From: Bilabrum cf. latius
Taxonomy: Eukaryota > Bigyra: Bicosoecida > Bigyra > Bicosoecida
NCBI GenBank assembly: GCA_965178125.1
Contig: OZ237743.1
Span: 186,001-250,000, forward strand
Direction of reading: 5' to 3'
DNA: 64,000 nt
In this document: positions 59,401-64,000 of the stretch, in pieces
Layout of the letters: every line of letters starts with the position of its first letter
Numbering within the stretch: position 1 is the first letter of the stretch
Made by a program: the position numbers and the translations under genes
The notes under the pieces: generated by a model
Told to the model about the DNA's origin: nothing
The model's database searches: none
The model's input: the letters and a program-made list of their open reading frames with translations, nothing else

Positions 59401-61777
59401 TGGTGGTCCTCTGGGGTGTTGCCCGTGCTGGGCAGCCAGGGAGCCATGGCACCCTGCACGTGAGGCACAGCGTCGTTCGTGCCCCGAGGGTCCTCAGGAA
59501 CACGGGCGCTACCTCGCAGTCCGCCCCTTGTCTCCGCCTGGGAGGAGGCAAACCTAAGGGGGTCAGAGCCGGCCTCCTCTTTCTAGGTTGCGTCGGACAT
59601 GGGCGGTTCACCTGCTGCACTCTCAAGGTATGGCTCCATGGCGCGCGTTTGCATCAATCCAAGAAGCCCTGCCTGCAGGTGATCGGGCACCGGCGATGAG
59701 TCTAGCTGCATCAACTTCGGCCCACCATTGCCACCGCCACCGCCACCGCCACCGCCACCGCCACCGCCACCGCCACCGCCACCGCCACCGCCACCGCCAC
59801 CGCCACCGCCACCGCCACCGCCACCGCCACCCTTGGACGGCGATGGCTTGAGCGCCTTCTGCTTGTACCCCTGCATGAGCTCAGAGGATTCCTCGCCTTG
59901 CTGCTGCTTCTGCTCCCGCTCCTGCTTTTGCGATTCTGTGGCCACTTTCTGGGTGACCTGGTCCAAGGCATCTCGCCTTTTCTCAACGTCTTCGAAGCTG
60001 CCGCACAGCATCTGGCGCGCCCACTTGGCCTGGTCCGCAACTTCCCTAGAGCTGACCGGCTGCTCCCACCTGAGCTCATCCAAACGGAACGACCAGAGCG
60101 CGTCAGCTGATGCAGGCACGGGCCATGCGAGCTGGGGAGACCTTGGGGTGGGTACTCCGGTTGACCTGTCCAGAACCGCGACGTGCTGCGGGACCGGCGG
60201 ACCAGCCACATCGGCTTGTGCTAGCGGTGGCTGGGCGCTTGACCCAGTCATCGAGCCTGATCCCGACTGGGCTCGTGACCTAGAAGCCGAAGCAGACCGT
60301 GCTGCGCTCTGCATCAGCGATGACAGTCGCTGCTTCTTGTGCTCACTTGCTGCGTCACCGTGCTGGCTGCGGGCTGCACCCCTGAGTCGGGCCTCAGCAG
60401 CGCCGTCCCGGTCTAGGGCACTATTATCGGCGCCATCCTGAGGGCACTCCGCGCTGTCATCGATCGCTGATTGGCCCGACTCGAACGATGCATGGTTGTA
60501 GGATTCTACGGATCCATCCCCGAGAGGGTGCCTCGTGTCCAAGCCATCCAGCCCGTGCATCACCGCGGCGTGAAGCTCATGGCCGCTCTTGCCCCCCAGC
60601 TGTGCAAGCAGCGTGGGTTGACGGCTCTCGCTAGAACTGGCCGATGACGAGGAGGAGGAGGACCCCCCCCCTCCTCCCGACCCCTGAATGGCGGTGGGGT
60701 CGAATAGATTGAGCTGGCTGGGCTGAACCACCGACCTAAGGGTCGTGCTCTGTGGCACGACGGGCTGCAGATTGCTGCTTCCGGGCATCCGCATGCCCTG
60801 TCTGAACGCGGCCTCGACTCTGCCACGCGCTCGATCAGAGCCGGCTTGGATCGAACCTGAGTGCGATGGGTCTGTGAGCCGCATGGGGTCCGCAGGGGGC
60901 GGCGGCATCCCTCCGGGCCTGGCGTGCGCTACAGAGGCCACTGCAGGCTGACAGTGCTGCAGCGTGGGTCGCAGTAGCTTGCAGTGGCCCTGTCGGCACG
61001 TGTGGACATCCATCGTGACGACCGGTGCCGCATCCGAAGCGGCGTCGCTGCTTGCCGCCCCCGCCGGCGTCGAGGCAGCTCTGTCTTGAGTAAAAAGATG
61101 GCTATCGGCATTAGTTAGACCCCCGAACACGAGGATCTGGCCTGCTACGGTGACTGCCGTGTGATACTACCTGGGCCTCGGCTGCGGGCAAGTCATGGGA
61201 AACTTGGAATTGCCTGCGCAGCGAAGAGAGGGCAGGACCAATAACAGGGCGATTCACTCGATGACAATAATATGCTTCGAGAACTGCGAAAATATAGACG
61301 CCAAGACTCACCTTTGGGCGGCGCTTTCGAGACTTCACTCCCAGATGCAACCGACCAACCTTCATCCACAGGTACCTCCCCTATTCGTCTCAAAACGTCG
61401 TCGGGAACCTAGTCGGTCGACCTTTGATACGATGGGCCCAATAATTTCTTCATTCTGTGCATGCGCCTCAACATGTCAGAGTTGGGCCCGAGCGGTGCCT
61501 GACTGTCGTACCTAGGAGGCCGAACGTTTGGTGCGCTCTTCTGGACGGAGTACGGTACACCACCACCTCCATTACTGGGTACAGAGTCCATACTATGCGA
61601 AGAGCTTTGCAACAATGACTGCTCTACCTGGCGCGGGGGCTGGGGTGCCGAAGCTGGAGACCAGTCCGTCAACCTGTCGACTGCAGTCCCTTCACTGAGT
61701 TTCTTCCCGGAATTCGCGCGCAATCCGGAGCAAATCTATACCAATATACAGCATACGAATACCAAGAGCGGTATCAT
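56442..61777 (-). CDS. 1,745-aa secreted kelch-repeat protein
   Basis: Exon 1 (61777-61312) encodes a hydrophobic signal segment (MIPLLVFVCCILV-TAG-IC). An intron (61311-61214, GTGAGT...GCGCAG, 98 nt) joins in phase 1 to exon 2 (61213-56442, TGA). TAGs lie at 61736, 61409, 61167, 59583, 58893, 57120, 56946 and 56889. Kelch blades: PRPR-TAG-YHTAVTVAGQILVFGG at the start of exon 2, then PRWLHSAAGLNGGMVVFGG and PRWMHSAAMVRPGGFG... followed by MVVFGGCSPELLAMNDVW and W-containing strand ends. Between them are disordered inserts with polyGly and GA tracts, Glu-rich and Gln-rich parts (LLQ-TAG-GQW and EQD-TAG-RGQQLLQ). TAG inside kelch motif PR-x-YH and inside Gln-rich stretches supports Gln. Kelch propellers mediate protein or ligand binding; the partner is unknown. 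Confidence 0.75.
57949..58050. repeat. (GCACCC)n hexanucleotide tract in the kelch gene
   Basis: About 17 uninterrupted GCACCC units. On the coding strand they give a Gly-Ala dipeptide run. Confidence 0.95.
59729..59829. repeat. (CCACCG)n hexanucleotide tract in the kelch gene
   Basis: About 17 CCACCG units, encoding more than 30 consecutive glycines (GGT/GGC) on the minus strand. Confidence 0.95.
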
Positions 61778-61879
61778 CACTCAGGGTTGCCCCTGGATCA
61801 CGTATATGTCACGCCGGCTCAATTTATATCGTACTACTGAATAACAACACGTTATTATACGATAGAACGTTCGCTTCGA
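61778..61879. promoter_or_regulatory. 102-bp divergent intergenic region, AT-rich
   Basis: Lies between the kelch gene (minus, start 61777) and the small membrane-protein gene (plus, start 61880). Much lower GC than the coding regions, with ATTTATAT near 61820 as a possible TATA-like element. Confidence 0.4.
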
Positions 61880-62537
61880 ATGATGAAGAAATACAAAAAA
61901 AAATCAGCTCCTAGTGTTGACAAAATGGTAAGAATGCTTCGTATTTCGTGCCAATCTAGTTTTTAATGCCTAATGTTGGTCCTTATGCCTGAATGTATCG
62001 TTTTTGATTCATGGAATTCCCACGTTTTGGTTGCAGGGAAATCGAGCGATGAAGCAGGCGCTGCAACGATCCAAGGATTGGATGATGCTGCTCTTACCGG
62101 GCCCAATTTCTACTGCAATCATCAGTGCCGTTATCATGTTTTTTGCTAGGTTCAGAGAGCCGGGTTGGCTCGATTACACTGGATGGGCAATGAATGTTGG
62201 GCTGCTGTGCCTGACCCTCTGGCAAGGGTGGGAAGCAGCCAAGGACTCAAACAAAGACAAGCGCGACAAGTCATTCAATTCGATTATTGGGCAGGTTGCT
62301 GCCGGGTGCGGTGCGTTTTTGATCGCTATGTTCACGCAGTTGGGCTGGCTGCTCATTCTGGTCATGGTTGGGGAGCATGCGTATGAGTTGTATCTCGCAT
62401 TGGCCCCCTTGCTTGGGGCCATGCAATAGGCTGGTACGGCTGCCTCAAGCGGTGAAGATGGCGGAGACGACGCCGGGAAAGGCAGCGGTGGACGCAAGCC
62501 TGGCAAGAAAGCCAGGGGGAGCAAGAAAAACCGATGA
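61880..62537 (+). CDS. 182-aa four-helix membrane protein with basic C-terminus (TMEM208/SND2-like architecture)
   Basis: Exon 1 (61880-61927) encodes MMKKYKKKSAPSVDKM; an intron (61928-62036, GTAAGA...GGTTGCAG, 109 nt) joins in phase 0 to exon 2 (62037-62537, TGA). TAG at 62427-62429 follows CAA (AMQ-TAG-AG). Helices: MLLLPGPISTAIISAVIMFF, WAMNVGLLCLTLW, then after a charged loop (KDSNKDKRDKSFN) IIGQVAAGCGAFLIAMF and LGWLLILVMVGEHAY. The tail is Lys/Arg/Gly-rich. Basic N-terminus, two hairpin pairs and basic tail recall TMEM208/SND2, ER proteins in signal-recognition-particle-independent targeting, but sequence identity was not tested. Confidence 0.7.
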
Positions 62538-62623
62538 CTCTGAATTTCCATGCACTTGCAGACAAACAATGTATCATTTTATCAATTTTTGCATTGTTCT
62601 GCGGCCACTGAATGTGGCTTACA
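62538..62623. other. 86-bp convergent intergenic
   Basis: Separates two genes that end facing each other. Nothing recognised. Confidence 0.5.
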
Positions 62624-64000
62624 TCAAGATCCAACCCCTCGCCCTGTGGAAGCTGCCCTGGCCAGCCGAAGTCGCTTGGATCGCCTCGGGAGCGTTGCAG
62701 GGACCAGCCCACGTCCTGCAGCATCACCGTTCTGGCCGCGAGCCAAAGGTTGGGATTGAAGTTGGCAGTCTGCCTTGCCTTGCGCTCCACCGCGCACCAC
62801 TCCTTGCGTCGCCGGCATGGTGCCTGCTGCATCGTCCAGAGCAGGCGAGCAGGTCCCAAGCACCTCATCAATATGAAGATCCACAGCACGGTCTGCAAAC
62901 AATGCCTCGGGACTACTTGTAGCATCAGTTTCTCTTGCAGGTGGAGACACGGGCCGACTCCGCTTGTGCCCAGCCAATTGCCTGCCTGGTTGCCGGCATG
63001 ACGACCTGGCAGCCACGGCGGACGCATCGATTTTGGATCGAATGTGATTATCCTATGCGCCTTGCTCAGCATTAGATATCGACCCAGTAGGTGCGCTAAT
63101 GCCAAGCCTCTCAGATTCTTGGCTGTGCTGCAGCGGTGCACTGTACCCTGCGCTCTGCTGTGTCGCTGCCCATGTGGATGCGACCGCCTGCAAGGTCTAC
63201 TTGTGCACCGACCGGCTGACCGAAATATGCTGACACACTTGCTCGGTACCAACATCAGGTCGCAGCAATGGTGCTTGCAAGCCCTTGTGCCATGCAGGTG
63301 AGCCTCTGGTGACTGCACCGCTCGGTAATGGAGGAACAGCCGGAGTACGCATGGCACCGGCAATTCCAGACTGCTACTGCTGCTGGGCCTGCAACTGGCG
63401 CTGCTCATGTACTCCCAATGTGTGCGCTACATATTGCGATCTAGGTTGCCCGATCACCTCGCTACGCATGACCAGGCCATAGGACGCAGAGATCGACATG
63501 GAATATCCCGTGTTAGTGGTACGCTTAGCTGGAGTGGAACCGCGTGCAGTGGCAACCACGGCTGCATTGTGCAGGCGTAAGGGTTCGACCTGCACACCGG
63601 AAACTCTAGCAGCTTGCATGCTAGATGCTGGCGCAGACGCGTGCAGATGGTCCTAGGACGAGGCGACGGCAGAATGTGTGGCCAAGTCGACCGAGTTGCT
63701 GCCAACACCATCATCTCTCGACTGAGCTCCAAAGGGCGAATGCGACCGCTGCGGCCGGGTGATTCTCTGCGCTGGGGTGATCCTGTTTCCATCAGTGCCA
63801 CCAGTCCGTTGTCCCCCCCCACCCTCGATGCCGTCTTTGGCCATGGCACCGAACGCCACGAGAGCTTCTCCAGCGTCCACCCGCTGCCTGGCCCTCGCTG
63901 TCTTCTCGTGGGATCGGCGGCGGTGCGACCCCGTGCGCATTCTCGGAACCGTCCTGCCTACGCGACGCAGGTGTTGCAGCACGTTCGGATGCACGTCCAT
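62624..64000 (-). CDS. Gln-rich protein of unknown function (runs off right edge)
   Basis: A minus frame is open from the window edge to TGA 62624-62626, with TAGs at 63653, 63374, 63197 and 63053. The TAG at 63374 lies inside the run CAG CAG CAG TAG CAG (LQAQQQ-x-QSGIAG), which reads as uninterrupted polyglutamine if TAG is Gln. The protein is low in complexity, with basic clusters (RRSKRLRLARA near the C-terminus) that could be nuclear-localisation signals. The ATG at 63998-64000 may be the start or internal. No domain recognised. Confidence 0.6.

Noticed and set aside
1-64000. TAG-interrupted genes as pseudogenes
   Set aside because: Only TAG accumulates; TAA, TGA and frameshifts do not, and catalytic motifs remain intact in enzymes with several TAGs.
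1-64000. TAG as pyrrolysine or programmed readthrough
   Set aside because: TAG is far too frequent (dozens in one gene), lies in variable linkers and polyQ, and there is no pyl gene or special context.

Overview
The window is nuclear DNA from a microbial eukaryote that I cannot place taxonomically. Evidence: GT-AG introns of about 50-160 nt, mitochondrial targeting peptides on MRS2-like and ABC1/ADCK-like proteins, TBC, LRR, kelch, ARM and EF-hand proteins, polyQ and polyG tracts, a 200-N assembly gap, and no bacterial operon structure. The genome is GC-rich and compact: neighbouring genes are often 60-200 bp apart, and several genes are long uninterrupted reading frames. The central result is that TAG is not a stop codon here. 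Almost every recognisable gene is cut by TAG codons, with the protein continuing in the same frame on the far side, while TAA and TGA are never found inside a conserved stretch. The terminators I could resolve are about thirteen TGA, three or four TAA and no TAG. TAG sits inside CAG/CAA runs and at positions where homologues carry Gln, so the simplest reading is UAG = glutamine with UAA and UGA as stops. Each coding region below is annotated with TAG read as sense; under the standard code nearly all would look like pseudogenes. Layout: 1-9.8 kb, minus strand, holds pieces of a very large DUF3638/DUF3645-like protein, broken up by tandem duplications (39-bp minisatellite, three units of about 1 kb) and by identical GT-AG-bounded repeats that look like introner-type introns. 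9.8-15.4 kb is low-complexity, duplicated DNA with one clear minus-strand gene (13949-15050). 15.4-18.8 kb (-) is a TBC Rab-GAP running into the assembly gap. 19.4-24.7 kb (+) is a 1,758-aa Ala/Gly-rich protein. 24.7-25.8 kb (+) is an HSD17B10-like dehydrogenase. 26.0-27.5 kb (-) holds small spliced genes. 28.1-33.6 kb (+) is a 1,787-aa secreted or membrane protein with 13 in-frame TAGs. 33.9-36.0 kb (+) is a GNAT acetyltransferase. 36.2-38.6 kb (-) is a mitochondrial MRS2 Mg2+ channel fused to an EF-hand. 38.8-50.3 kb (-) is one 11.5-kb reading frame for a 3,845-aa LRR protein with about 32 TAGs. 50.5-51.7 kb (+) is a secreted Asp-box beta-propeller protein. 51.9-53.9 kb (+) is a mitochondrial ABC1/ADCK atypical kinase. 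54.0-56.3 kb (-) is a PINK1-like kinase followed in frame by armadillo repeats. 56.4-61.8 kb (-) is a secreted kelch protein. 61.9-62.5 kb (+) is a small polytopic membrane protein. 62.6-64.0 kb (-) is a Gln-rich protein running off the right edge. Several products (MRS2, ABC1, HSD10-like, PINK1-like kinase) are mitochondrial in other organisms, but I see no operon-like functional linkage. Frames and splice sites were read by eye, with no alignments or database searches.
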